Shown here: in pieces, positions 1-8,123 of the stretch
Layout: each line of letters begins with the position of its first letter
Numbering within the stretch: the first letter of the stretch is position 1
Origin: Mesorhizobium shangrilense
GTDB taxonomy: Bacteria > Pseudomonadota > Alphaproteobacteria > Rhizobiales > Rhizobiaceae
Length of the DNA: 64,000 nt
Direction: 5' to 3'
NCBI RefSeq assembly: GCF_040537815.1
Contig: NZ_JBEWSZ010000001.1
Span: 1,550,001 to 1,614,000, forward strand
Translations under genes and position numbers: made by a program
The notes under the pieces: generated by a model
The model's database searches: none
What the model was told of the DNA's origin: nothing
The model's input: only the letters and a program-made list of their open reading frames with translations

Positions 1-580
1 ACCGGACACCCGCACGCGGTTCAGGCTCAGTGCCGGTAAAGCGGCCCGGTCCCCTCGCATCGGCGATCTGGCTCTCTTTTGTCTCGACGATGCGGCGCAT
101 CTCGGCGAGGCTGGCGACGCGACCAGCGTCGAAATCGGCATGGAACACGCTCGGCGCGATCTTCGTCAGTTCGGCCGTTACTGGCCGGCCGGCCGCTTTC
201 CAGCCGTCAAAGCCACCGTCCAGAATATATGTCTGGAAAACGCCCATCACCCTAAACATCCACCACGCCCGTGGGGCCGAGAAGAAGCCAGGACCGTCAT
301 AGATGATGATGGTGTCGTCCGCCGAAACCCCCATGGAGCCGACATATTGTGAAAAATGCCGCGGCGACGGCAGCGTGTGCGGCAAAGCGGAATCCGGGTC
401 CGACACCGCATCCTGATCGAGGAAACGGGCCCCGGGGATATGCGCTACGTCATATTCGGCGCGTGCGTCGCGCTTTTGCGCCGGCAAGTACCAGGACGCA
501 TCGATGATCACCAGGCCGGGTTGGCCCAGACGCTCCTGCAACCAGTCCGCGTCGACGGTGAAAGGACTGTCTTCGGCCAT
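1..580 (-). CDS. sseA: 3-mercaptopyruvate sulfurtransferase, rhodanese family (3' end off the window)
   Basis: The first 193 residues are visible; the rest lies beyond the left edge. The protein starts MAEDSPFTVDADWL and holds a complete first rhodanese domain: an early VIIDASWYLP strand, a GARFLDQD segment, then a YDGPGFFSAPRAWW stretch and ILDGGFDGWK, as in the inactive N-terminal domain of two-domain sulfurtransferases. The catalytic-Cys domain would be in the missing part. The family moves sulfur from 3-mercaptopyruvate to thiols or cyanide in the cytoplasm. An AGGAG ribosome site precedes the ATG by about 8 nt. It is the last gene of a minus-strand group with alaX and the cysK-like gene, which fits a cysteine/sulfur role. 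Confidence 0.85.
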   Translation of the reverse strand, partial: MAEDSPFTVDADWLQERLGQPGLVIIDASWYLPAQKRDARAEYDVAHIPGARFLDQDAVSDPDSALPHTLPSPRHFSQYVGSMGVSADDTIIIYDGPGFFSAPRAWWMFRVMGVFQTYILDGGFDGWKAAGRPVTAELTKIAPSVFHADFDAGRVASLAEMRRIVETKESQIADARGPGRFTGTEPEPRAGVR

Positions 581-627
581 TCTATGTCTCCTGACTGGCT
601 GGGCGATGCTTGCCTATCTTACCATTT

Positions 628-675
628 GACCATGATCTTTTCCGAAACCGATTTCGATGCTTCGGGATCATGGTC
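628..675. repeat. REP-like palindromic intergenic element, copy A
   Basis: Perfect 10-bp outer arms GACCATGATC (628-637) and GATCATGGTC (666-675) enclose inner inverted segments CCGAA/TTCGG and CGAAA/TTTCG. The same layout, with GATCATG-like outer arms and a CCGAAA-type inner stem, recurs at 23474, 38251 and 38764. It fills the alaX-sseA spacer and its right arm touches the alaX stop codon. Confidence 0.7.
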
Positions 676-1418
676 TAGGCAGCGGGCATCGGACCAAAGC
701 GGATGCGGAAGCGTCGATTTTCGCGGCCCTTCTTCTCGATCTTGCCGATATGAATCTCGCCGACCTCGCCGGTACTCTTCACATGGGTACCGCCACAAGG
801 CTGGCTGTCGACCGAGGCGTTGTCGCCGATGCAGACGAGGCGGATCTTGCCTGTACCGACCGGCGGCCGGACATTCTTGGACTTGACCAGGCCCGGATTG
901 GCAGCCAGTTCCTCGTCGCTGATCAGCCGGGTAAAGATCGGATGGTCGGCCCGCACCAGTTCCATCAACCTGGCCGTTACGTCTTCCTTGGTGAAGCCCA
1001 CATCCGGAATGTCGAAATCGACCCGGCTGTCGTCCTCGGCGACGGAGGCACCGGTGATCGGAAACGGACAAACGACGGTGAGCAAATGGCAGGCCGCGTG
1101 CATGCGCATCAGAAGATGCCGACGCTCCCAGTCGATGGCGAGTTTCACATGCTCGCCAATGGTTGGCACGGCCTGATCCGGCGCCGGAACATGGATGATC
1201 TCTTCCTTGGTCTCTCCGGTGATGGTCGCGGCAATGGCGATACGGCTGCCATCGGCGCGCTCGATGTGGCCCGTGTCGCCCGGTTGGCCACCTGACGTCG
1301 CGTAGAAGATTGTCCGATCGAGGATGATGCCGCCGCGTTCATTGACAGCGACCACCTTAGCTTCCGCCGTCCGCAGATAGGCATCGTCGCGAAACAGCGC
1401 TTCCGTCCTGTACGCCAT
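675..1418 (-). CDS. alaX: alanyl-tRNA editing protein, AlaX-like
   Basis: A 247-residue stand-alone homologue of the AlaRS editing region. AlaX proteins hydrolyse Ser-tRNA(Ala) or Gly-tRNA(Ala) in trans. The metal-binding motifs are present: HxxxH in MHAACHLL near residue 103 and CGGTH near residue 210. An FYATSGGQPGDTG segment near residue 38 matches the N-terminal beta-barrel start of AlaRS-type editing proteins. The chosen ATG overlaps the cysK stop as TGATG; a GTG one codon upstream (1421) is the alternative. Translational coupling with the cysteine gene is likely. Its place in a sulfur-amino-acid operon is unusual enough to leave the exact substrate open. Confidence 0.85.
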   Translation of the reverse strand: MAYRTEALFRDDAYLRTAEAKVVAVNERGGIILDRTIFYATSGGQPGDTGHIERADGSRIAIAATITGETKEEIIHVPAPDQAVPTIGEHVKLAIDWERRHLLMRMHAACHLLTVVCPFPITGASVAEDDSRVDFDIPDVGFTKEDVTARLMELVRADHPIFTRLISDEELAANPGLVKSKNVRPPVGTGKIRLVCIGDNASVDSQPCGGTHVKSTGEVGEIHIGKIEKKGRENRRFRIRFGPMPAA

Positions 1419-2452
1419 CACGCGACCTTCTCGAACGGCACCGATATGGTGCTCCGCTGTTCCATCCAGCCTGGCACCGGCAGGTGCTTTTCACGCAGGA
1501 ATTCCGGGTTGAACAGCTTCGACTGGTAGCGCGTGCCGTAGTCGCACAGGATGGTCACGATGGTATGCCCGGGGCCTAATTCCCTGGCCAACCGGATCGC
1601 GCCGGCGATGTTGATGCCGGTGGAGCCGCCGACACACAGGCCTTCCTCCTGGATCAGGTCGAAGACGATCGGCAGCGCGTCCTCGTCCGGGATCTGGAAG
1701 GAGAAGTCCGGCGTGAACCCTTCAAGGTTCGCGGTGATGCGCCCCTGCCCGATGCCCTCGGTGATCGAACTGCCCTCGGATTTCAGTTCGCCGCTGGTGT
1801 AGAAGCTGTAGAGCGCGGCTCCCAGCGGATCGGCAAGCGCGATCTTCACATTCTTGCTCTTGGCCTTCAGCCCGAAGGCCACTCCGGCCAGCGTGCCGCC
1901 GGAGCCGACCGCCGACACGAAGCCGTCGACCTTGCCGCCGGTCTGATTCCAGATCTCCTCCGCCGTTGTGCGGATATGGCCATCGCGATTGGCGACATTG
2001 TCGAACTGGTTGGCCCAGATGGCGCCGTTCGGTTCCGACTTCGCCAGTTGCTCGGCCAGCCGGCCCGACAGTTTCACGTAGTTGTTGGGGTTCTTGTAGG
2101 CCACGGCGGGCACCTCGATCAGTTCGGCGCCGAGCAGCTTGATCGTGTCCTTCTTCTCCTGGCTCTGCGTGTCGGGGATGACGATCACCGTGCGATAGCC
2201 GAGCGCCTTGGCGACGAGCGTGAGCCCGATGCCAGTGTTGCCCGCTGTTCCCTCGACAATAACGCCGCCGGGCTTGAGCAAACCGCGCTGTTCGGCGTCA
2301 CGGATGATGAATAGGCCAGCACGGTCCTTGACGGACTGTCCGGGGTTCATGAATTCGGCCTTGCCGAGGATCTCGCAGCCGGTTTCTTCCGAGGCTTTGT
2401 TGAGGCGGATCAGGGGCGTATTGCCGATCGCGTCGATCACAGAACGAGGCAT
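1418..2452 (-). CDS. cysK: cysteine synthase / CysK-family PLP enzyme (fungal CS2/Mcy1-like subtype)
   Basis: A 344-residue fold-type II PLP enzyme. Landmarks are GNTPLIRL near residue 10, the PLP lysine in GQSVKDRAG near residue 43, the substrate loop EGTAGNTGIGL near residue 67, the phosphate loop GSGGT near residue 178 and GGSTGINI near residue 280. Canonical CysK has TSGNTG where this protein has TAGNTG; that variant, as I recall it, is found in fungal mitochondrial CS2-type proteins, some of which act as cysteine desulfhydrases. The reaction is therefore O-acetylserine sulfhydrylation or the reverse, H2S-releasing chemistry. It is the first gene of the cysK-alaX-sseA group. Confidence 0.8.
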   Translation of the reverse strand: MPRSVIDAIGNTPLIRLNKASEETGCEILGKAEFMNPGQSVKDRAGLFIIRDAEQRGLLKPGGVIVEGTAGNTGIGLTLVAKALGYRTVIVIPDTQSQEKKDTIKLLGAELIEVPAVAYKNPNNYVKLSGRLAEQLAKSEPNGAIWANQFDNVANRDGHIRTTAEEIWNQTGGKVDGFVSAVGSGGTLAGVAFGLKAKSKNVKIALADPLGAALYSFYTSGELKSEGSSITEGIGQGRITANLEGFTPDFSFQIPDEDALPIVFDLIQEEGLCVGGSTGINIAGAIRLARELGPGHTIVTILCDYGTRYQSKLFNPEFLREKHLPVPGWMEQRSTISVPFEKVA

Positions 2453-2689
2453 GAGGATTCCTTTATGCGTGCGGCGAAACCCTAGAAACCCGAAGCTTCG
2501 GTTTCAAGGCAAGATTTTGTCTGGCCCAGTCGCATTTCGAAGGCCTCTTTGCCGCTGGACCGACATCCGTCCATTTGAATACACACAAAGTACGCCCCGA
2601 CAGCTTCCATACATTGAGCACTGGAAAATCGATTCCGATTCCCGGGACGATGCGCTAGAGCACTACGAACCAGTTTTGCAGGGCGTAGC

Positions 2690-3511
2690 ATGACACTCTA
2701 TCGGGCCAATCCCAAGGACGGCATTGCCTGGATTACCGGCGGCAGTAGCGGGATCGGCCGTTCGCTGGCCAAGGATCTTGCGGCCCAAGGTTATACAGTC
2801 GCGGTGAGCGCGCTCGACGACGATCCGATCGACACGCTCATTGTCGAGACGGCGCAGATGCCTGGCCGTGTCGTGGCCTATCCCTGCGACGTGACCGACG
2901 AACCGCGCATGGCAAGGACGGTCGCCGCGATCGAGAAGGAACTCGGCCCCATCGTTCTGGCCGTCTTCAATGCCGGAAACTACCTGGCGACGCCAGGTGA
3001 GGCCCTGACCGTGCCCAATTTTCGAAAATCCTTCGAGGTCAACTATTTCGGCATCATCAATGGTCTTGTACCGCTTGTTGAATACATGCGCATCCGGGCA
3101 CGCGGCCACGTCGTCTTCGTTGGTTCGGTGACTGCCTATTTCGGCTGGCCGACCACGGCCGCCTATGGCGGCACCAAGGCCGCGATCAACATACTGGCCG
3201 AGTCGCTGAAATACGATTTCGACAAGATGAACATCCGCGTCCAGGTGATGAACCCCGGCTTTGTCGACACGCCCCTGACCGAAAAGAACTTGCTGCCGAT
3301 GCCCGGCCTGATGCCGGTCAACCGCGCCTCGCGCCGCATGGCGCGCGGCATCAAGTCCGGCGGCTTCGAGGTCACCTTCCCACGCAGATTGAGCTGGGGG
3401 CTCAAATTCCTCAGCCTGCTGCCAAGGCCGTTTTGTCGATGGTTCATCAACACGACGACGCATTGGCAAGCGCGGCCGTTGAATTTCGATCGCAAGCCGC
3501 CGAGCAAATAA
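2690..3511 (+). CDS. SDR family NAD(P)-dependent oxidoreductase
   Basis: A 273-residue classical short-chain dehydrogenase. The Rossmann glycine motif GGSSGIG lies at about residue 17, an NAG motif at about residue 93, the catalytic Ser in FVGSVTAYFG at about 143 and the catalytic YxxxK in YGGTK at about 157. The tail after residue 230 is basic, with aromatic residues. The substrate cannot be read from the sequence. It diverges from the cysK operon across a 237-bp spacer in which I see no strong palindrome, and is followed by an alpha/beta hydrolase on the same strand. Confidence 0.85.
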   Translation: MTLYRANPKDGIAWITGGSSGIGRSLAKDLAAQGYTVAVSALDDDPIDTLIVETAQMPGRVVAYPCDVTDEPRMARTVAAIEKELGPIVLAVFNAGNYLATPGEALTVPNFRKSFEVNYFGIINGLVPLVEYMRIRARGHVVFVGSVTAYFGWPTTAAYGGTKAAINILAESLKYDFDKMNIRVQVMNPGFVDTPLTEKNLLPMPGLMPVNRASRRMARGIKSGGFEVTFPRRLSWGLKFLSLLPRPFCRWFINTTTHWQARPLNFDRKPPSK

Positions 3512-3611
3512 GCCTTCTCACAAAGGAACTGGCGGTCGTTTTGCCGACAAGCTGCCCGTTGCCTGTTTGCAAAGCCGGCCATAGGTTTGGAATTGTTGCG
3601 TGGAGTCACTG

Positions 3612-4586
3612 ATGGGGCGACGGATCGTGCTAGCTGTGCTGGGCCTTGTCGCCGTCCTTGCGCTGGCCCTCGTGCTTGGCCCGCGCGTTGCGGTCGATAC
3701 CACGATCCGTTTCGATCCCTCGACGATCGGTGACGATCCTCAGGGCTATGTGGCGAAGAAAGAGGCCACGGTGCCCGGCATACGCGACGGGCTGGAAAAG
3801 GAGATCGTCTGGGCGGATCCGATGGTCCATGCCAAGACGCCGCTGTCGCTCGTCTATATCCACGGCTTTTCGGCATCGAAAGGCGAAATCCGCCCGCTAC
3901 CGGATGAAGTGGCAGAACAACTCGACGCCAATCTTTTCTATACCCGCCTCACCGGTCATGGCGAGGACGGCGCGGCGATGGCTGATGGCAGCGTCAATGC
4001 CTGGATCAATGACTACGAGGAAGCGCTCGCCATCGGCCGGGCGATCGGCGACAAGGTGATTGTCATCAGCACTTCGACCGGCGGCTCGCTGGCGGCGTGG
4101 GCAGCAACCCAGCCCGGCGCTTCGGCCGGGGTGGCGGCGATCGCATTCATTTCGCCGAACTTTGGCGTCCAGGCTTCCGGCGCGGAGATCCTGACCATGC
4201 CTTGGGGCAAGCAGATCGCCGAACTTGTCGCCGGCAAGGAACGCAGCTTCGTGCCGCGCAATGCGCTGCACGAGAAATTCTGGACCACCAAATATCCGAT
4301 CACTGCCACGCTGCCGATGGCCGCACTGACCGAACTTGCCTATGCCGCTCCGGTGGAGAAGGCGACCATCCCGGCTTTGTTCATTTTCTCTGATCTGGAC
4401 AAGGTGGTGCGGCACGACCGCACGCGCGAGATTGCCGGGCGCTGGGGCGGTCCACATGAGCTGGTTCCCATCGAGAGCAGCGGCGATCCCGACAACCACG
4501 TCCTTGCCGGCGACGCGCTGTCGCCATCGACCACGGCTTTCCTTGCGCAACGAATCGCCGTGTGGATCGAGGCTGTCGCCAAATAG
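3612..4586 (+). CDS. membrane-anchored or exported alpha/beta hydrolase
   Basis: A 324-residue protein with an N-terminal hydrophobic segment (residues 4-24), either a signal anchor or a signal peptide. The hydrolase core has the oxyanion segment YIHGFSASKG, a nucleophile elbow ISTSTGGS (first Gly of GxSxG replaced by Ser), a candidate acid in FSDLDKVVRHD and a candidate His in GDPDNHVLAGD. ATG 3612 follows GGAG by 6 nt; a GTG 12 nt upstream would overlap that ribosome site, so ATG is preferred. Substrate unknown; carboxylesterase-type activity is an inference. The convergent neighbour is the helicase across a shared terminator. Confidence 0.75.
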   Translation: MGRRIVLAVLGLVAVLALALVLGPRVAVDTTIRFDPSTIGDDPQGYVAKKEATVPGIRDGLEKEIVWADPMVHAKTPLSLVYIHGFSASKGEIRPLPDEVAEQLDANLFYTRLTGHGEDGAAMADGSVNAWINDYEEALAIGRAIGDKVIVISTSTGGSLAAWAATQPGASAGVAAIAFISPNFGVQASGAEILTMPWGKQIAELVAGKERSFVPRNALHEKFWTTKYPITATLPMAALTELAYAAPVEKATIPALFIFSDLDKVVRHDRTREIAGRWGGPHELVPIESSGDPDNHVLAGDALSPSTTAFLAQRIAVWIEAVAK

Positions 4587-4615
4587 TCAGCGCCAACGGG
4601 CGCGCGCTCTGGACA

Positions 4616-4656
4616 TAAAAAGGGCGGTTGAAGCACTGCTTCAGCCGCCCTTGCTT
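4616..4656. terminator. bidirectional rho-independent terminator
   Basis: A 13-bp stem (4622-4650, one G-U pair, 3-nt ACT loop) has an A-tract on its left and T-rich sequence on its right. It separates the convergent hydrolase and DEAD-box helicase genes and can serve both. Confidence 0.85.
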
Positions 4657-4710
4657 TAAGTCACCGCCAGCCGGGTCAGGCCAATGGGCCTGTTCCGACT
4701 GGGATGATTG

Positions 4711-6114
4711 TTAGGCAGCCCGTGCCGCGGGCCGCTTGCCGCCGAAGCGGCGCTTGTTGTTGCCTTTGAAAGGCGGCTTGGCGCCTTCCGGCTTGCGCTC
4801 GCCTGCGAAGGCCGGCTTGTCGCCAAAGCGCTTCTTGCCGAAGCCGTTGCCCTTGTTCTCGCCGCCCGGCCGCCTACCATCGCGGCGACCATTGCCGTTG
4901 CGATCATTGGCGGGCTCGAAGCGCTCGTTCTTCTCAGCCGGATTGCGCTGCGGATCGGGGCTGCCGAGATGGTCGGCAACGATCGGCAGCTTGGTGCGGA
5001 TGATGCGCTCGACCTGGCGCAGCTTGCTGTTTTCCGAGGGATCGCAAAGCGTGATGGCAATGCCGTCCATGCCGTTACGGCCGGTACGGCCGATGCGGTG
5101 GACATAGCTTTCCGCTTCGTCGGGCAGGTCGAAATTCACGACATGGCTGATGCCGGGCACGTCGATGCCGCGCGCCGCGATGTCGGTTGCGACCAGAATT
5201 CGCACCGAGCCCTCGCGGAAATCGTTGAGCGCCTTCTGACGGGCATTCTGCGACTTGTTGCCATGGATGACGGCAGCCTTGAAGCCGTCGCGCTCGAGGT
5301 CCTTGGTCACCCTGTCGGCGCCGTGCTTGGTGCGCGAGAAGATGATGACGGACTTCATTGCTTCGTCGGCGAGCATCGTCGACAGCACCTGGCGCTTCTG
5401 CTTGGTGCGGGCGAAGACAACGCCCTGCACGATCTCGACGGCGGCGGTGCTTTGCGGCGAAACTTCGATACGAACCGGGTTCTTCAGCAGGCCCTTGGCC
5501 AGCTCAGCGATCTCGTCCGGCATGGTGGCAGAGAACAGCGCCGTCTGGCGGTCAGGCGCGGTCGCCTTCGCGATGCGCTTGACGTCGTTGATGAAGCCCA
5601 TGTCGAGCATACGGTCGCCTTCGTCCAGCACCAGCCATTTGGTGTCGGCGAGCACGAGGTCGCCCTCGCGCACCAGGTCGGTCAACCGACCAGGCGTGGC
5701 AATCAGGATGTCGACGCCGGGTGCAACCTTCTTGACCTGGCTGAAGCGCGAGACACCGCCCAGCACAAGCGCGGTCGAGACGTGCTGGCCCTTGGCGAGG
5801 ATCTTGATGGTGTCCTCGATCTGCACGGCGAGTTCGCGGGTGGGAGCCAGGATCAGCGCACGGGCCGTCTTCGGCCGGCGCTTGGTGCCGAGAGCAATGA
5901 TCTTCGACAGTATCGGCAGCGCGAAGGCCGCCGTCTTGCCGGAGCCAGTCTGGGCGATACCGAAAATGTCACGGCCTTCCAGCTGCGGCGGGATAGCCTG
6001 CGTCTGAATCGGTTTCGGCTCGCTGAAGCCGGCGGCATGGGTGGCCTTGAGCAGCGCGCCCGTAATTCCAAGTGCGGCGAAACCGTTCAGTTCCGCTGTG
6101 TTTTCGTTGGTCAA
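4711..6114 (-). CDS. rhlE: DEAD-box ATP-dependent RNA helicase, RhlE-like
   Basis: About 467 residues. All superfamily-2 motifs are present: Q motif PKPIQTQAIP, motif I AQTGSGKT, Ia PTRELAVQI, III SAT, V ARGIDV, VI HRIGRTGRNG. Motif II reads DEGD rather than DEAD. The C-terminal 90 residues form a Lys/Arg/Gly/Asn-rich basic tail typical of RNA-tethering extensions. No in-frame ATG lies between position 6520 and the Q motif; the best start is TTG at 6114, preceded by purine-rich GAAAGAAGAAGAATT. The product should unwind short RNA duplexes in ribosome assembly or mRNA decay. The 413-bp upstream region carries a duplicated 17-bp motif. Confidence 0.88.
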   Translation of the reverse strand: MTNENTAELNGFAALGITGALLKATHAAGFSEPKPIQTQAIPPQLEGRDIFGIAQTGSGKTAAFALPILSKIIALGTKRRPKTARALILAPTRELAVQIEDTIKILAKGQHVSTALVLGGVSRFSQVKKVAPGVDILIATPGRLTDLVREGDLVLADTKWLVLDEGDRMLDMGFINDVKRIAKATAPDRQTALFSATMPDEIAELAKGLLKNPVRIEVSPQSTAAVEIVQGVVFARTKQKRQVLSTMLADEAMKSVIIFSRTKHGADRVTKDLERDGFKAAVIHGNKSQNARQKALNDFREGSVRILVATDIAARGIDVPGISHVVNFDLPDEAESYVHRIGRTGRNGMDGIAITLCDPSENSKLRQVERIIRTKLPIVADHLGSPDPQRNPAEKNERFEPANDRNGNGRRDGRRPGGENKGNGFGKKRFGDKPAFAGERKPEGAKPPFKGNNKRRFGGKRPAARAA

Positions 6115-6527
6115 AATTCTTCTTCTTTCACGCGGCTCATGGCCGCAAACATCAATGGCGGCAGGGCGCAACCTGCCGTCGAATACATTGTCATGGAACG
6201 ACAAGGCGGCGGACGATATCGTCCGCGCGGCTGCGCTGTCGTGCCCGCAGGCATCATGCCACGGGGCTTTTTCGCCACTTTGTGATGTACCGGAAAGAGG
6301 GGCCGATATACCGGAAAGAGGGAAAACAGACGCAACCAGTCTCATTCGTCGAGAAGGCCGGATAGTCCCGGCCCAAGCGCCTATAACGCCGCATATGGCC
6401 CAGTTCGCCGCGAAATGCAAGTGGCGCCATGCTGCAGCGCAACAAAAGCGGATCAAAAGCGACGCTTGCGCTCCCCTGCAGGCATCATTACCACGAAATG
6501 CAGCTTTTCCATCCTGGGGACCGATCG
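6115..6527. other. divergent promoter region, rhlE / pccB
   Basis: A 413-bp spacer without a convincing gene. It holds a 17-bp direct repeat (6284-6300 and 6305-6321) and two copies of an 11-mer GCAGGCATCAT near 6248 and 6479. Both genes' promoters should lie here, but I could not fix -35/-10 boxes with confidence. Confidence 0.5.
6284..6321. repeat. two 17-bp direct repeats with 21-bp period
   Basis: GATGTACCGGAAAGAGG (6284-6300) and GATATACCGGAAAGAGG (6305-6321) differ at one base. The 21-bp spacing puts both on the same helix face, as expected of a tandem regulator site upstream of the helicase. Function is inferred from spacing alone. Confidence 0.6.
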
Positions 6528-8060
6528 ATGAAGGACGTGCTGAAGGAACTTGAGCGCCGCCGCGATATGGCACGCGCCGGCGGCGGCCAGCCCCGCATCG
6601 ACGCCCAGCACAAGAAAGGCAAGCTGACAGCCCGCGAACGCATCGACGTCTTTCTCGACGAGGGATCGTTCGAGGAGTTCGACATGTATGTCGAGCACCG
6701 GTCGACGGATTTCGGCATGGAGAAAACGAAGATCGCCGGCGACGGCGTCGTCACCGGCTGGGGCACGATCAACGGCCGCCCGGTCTACCTGTTCGCCAAG
6801 GATTTCACCGTTTTCGGCGGTTCGTTGTCCGAGGCCCATGCAGAAAAAGTGATCAAGGTGCAGGAGATGGCGCTGCGCAACCGCGCGCCGATCATCGGCC
6901 TTTACGATGCCGGCGGCGCGCGCATCCAGGAAGGCGTGGCGGCGCTCGGCGGCTATGCCGAGATCTTTCAGCGGAATGTTCTCGCCTCCGGCGTCATTCC
7001 GCAGATTTCGGTCATCATGGGCCCATGCGCCGGCGGCGACGTCTATTCGCCGGCGATGACCGACTTCATCTTCATGGTGCGCGACACCTCCTACATGTTC
7101 GTCACCGGACCGGACGTGGTGAAGACCGTCACCAACGAAACGGTGACAGCGGAAAGCCTTGGCGGCGCCTCGGTCCACACGACGAAATCCTCGATCGCTG
7201 ACGGTGCTTATGACAATGACGTCGAGGCGCTGCTGCAGATGCGCCGGCTGATCGACCTGCTTCCGGCTTCCAACACATCAGAAATTCCCGAGATCGAATG
7301 CTACCAGTCGGCCACCGATCACGACCTGTCGCTCGACCGGCTGATCCCCGACAACGCCAACAAGCCCTACGACATCAAGGAGCTGATCCTCAAAACCGCC
7401 GATGAGGGCGATTTCTTCGAGATCCAGCAGAACTTCGCCAAGAACATCGTCACCGGATTCGGCCGCGTCGAAGGCCGCACCGTCGGCTTCGTCGCCAACC
7501 AGCCGATGGTGCTGGCCGGCGTTCTCGATTCGGATGCCAGCCGTAAGGCGGCGCGCTTCGTGCGCTTCTGCGACTGTTTTTCAATTCCGATCGTCACCTT
7601 CGTCGATGTCCCCGGCTTCCTGCCCGGCACCGCGCAGGAATATGGCGGGCTGATCAAGCATGGCGCTAAGCTCCTGTTCGCCTATGCCGAAGCAACGGTG
7701 CCGAAGATCACGGTCATCACCCGCAAGGCCTATGGCGGTGCTTACGACGTGATGGCGTCAAAGCATCTGCGCGGCGACATGAACTACGCCTGGCCGACGG
7801 CGCAGATCGCGGTCATGGGCGCCAGGGGCGCCGTCGAAATCATCTACCGCAAGGATATCGGCGACGCGGAGAAAATCGCGGCGCATACAAAGACTTACGA
7901 GGATAGGTTCCTGTCGCCCTTCGTCGCCGCCGAGCGCGGCTACATCGACGAGGTGATCATGCCGCACTCGACCCGCCGCCGCGTCGCCCGTGCGCTGAGA
8001 ATGCTGCGCAACAAGGACATGCAGAATCCCTGGAAGAAGCACGACAACATCCCGCTTTAG
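6528..8060 (+). CDS. pccB: propionyl-CoA carboxylase beta (carboxyltransferase) subunit
   Basis: A 510-residue biotin-dependent acyl-CoA carboxylase carboxyltransferase subunit, the usual PccB length. The N half carries [14 protein letters not shown] and [19 protein letters not shown], where acyl-CoA binds; the C half carries [16 protein letters not shown] and [12 protein letters not shown], the carboxybiotin site. It moves CO2 from carboxybiotin to propionyl-CoA, giving methylmalonyl-CoA for odd-chain, Val and Ile catabolism. ATG 6528 follows GGGGA by about 8 nt and gives the family's usual N-terminus; an upstream in-frame ATG (6429) would add 33 unrelated residues. No biotin-carrying alpha subunit is in the window. 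Confidence 0.92.
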   Translation: MKDVLKELERRRDMARAGGGQPRIDAQHKKGKLTARERIDVFLDEGSFEEFDMYVEHRSTDFGMEKTKIAGDGVVTGWGTINGRPVYLFAKDFTVFGGSLSEAHAEKVIKVQEMALRNRAPIIGLYDAGGARIQEGVAALGGYAEIFQRNVLASGVIPQISVIMGPCAGGDVYSPAMTDFIFMVRDTSYMFVTGPDVVKTVTNETVTAESLGGASVHTTKSSIADGAYDNDVEALLQMRRLIDLLPASNTSEIPEIECYQSATDHDLSLDRLIPDNANKPYDIKELILKTADEGDFFEIQQNFAKNIVTGFGRVEGRTVGFVANQPMVLAGVLDSDASRKAARFVRFCDCFSIPIVTFVDVPGFLPGTAQEYGGLIKHGAKLLFAYAEATVPKITVITRKAYGGAYDVMASKHLRGDMNYAWPTAQIAVMGARGAVEIIYRKDIGDAEKIAAHTKTYEDRFLSPFVAAERGYIDEVIMPHSTRRRVARALRMLRNKDMQNPWKKHDNIPL

Positions 8061-8123
8061 AACCGTTGGAGGGATATGCGGCTCATTCGCCGCCAAAGCA
8101 TTTCGATTTAGAGGTATCGCGTA

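Noticed and set aside
2482..2691. 69-codon minus-strand frame upstream of the SDR gene
   Set aside because: No ribosome site and no recognisable motif; it lies in the cysK/SDR promoter region.
4708..6285. 525-codon plus-strand frame
   Set aside because: Antisense to the intact helicase gene; no domains and unnatural composition.
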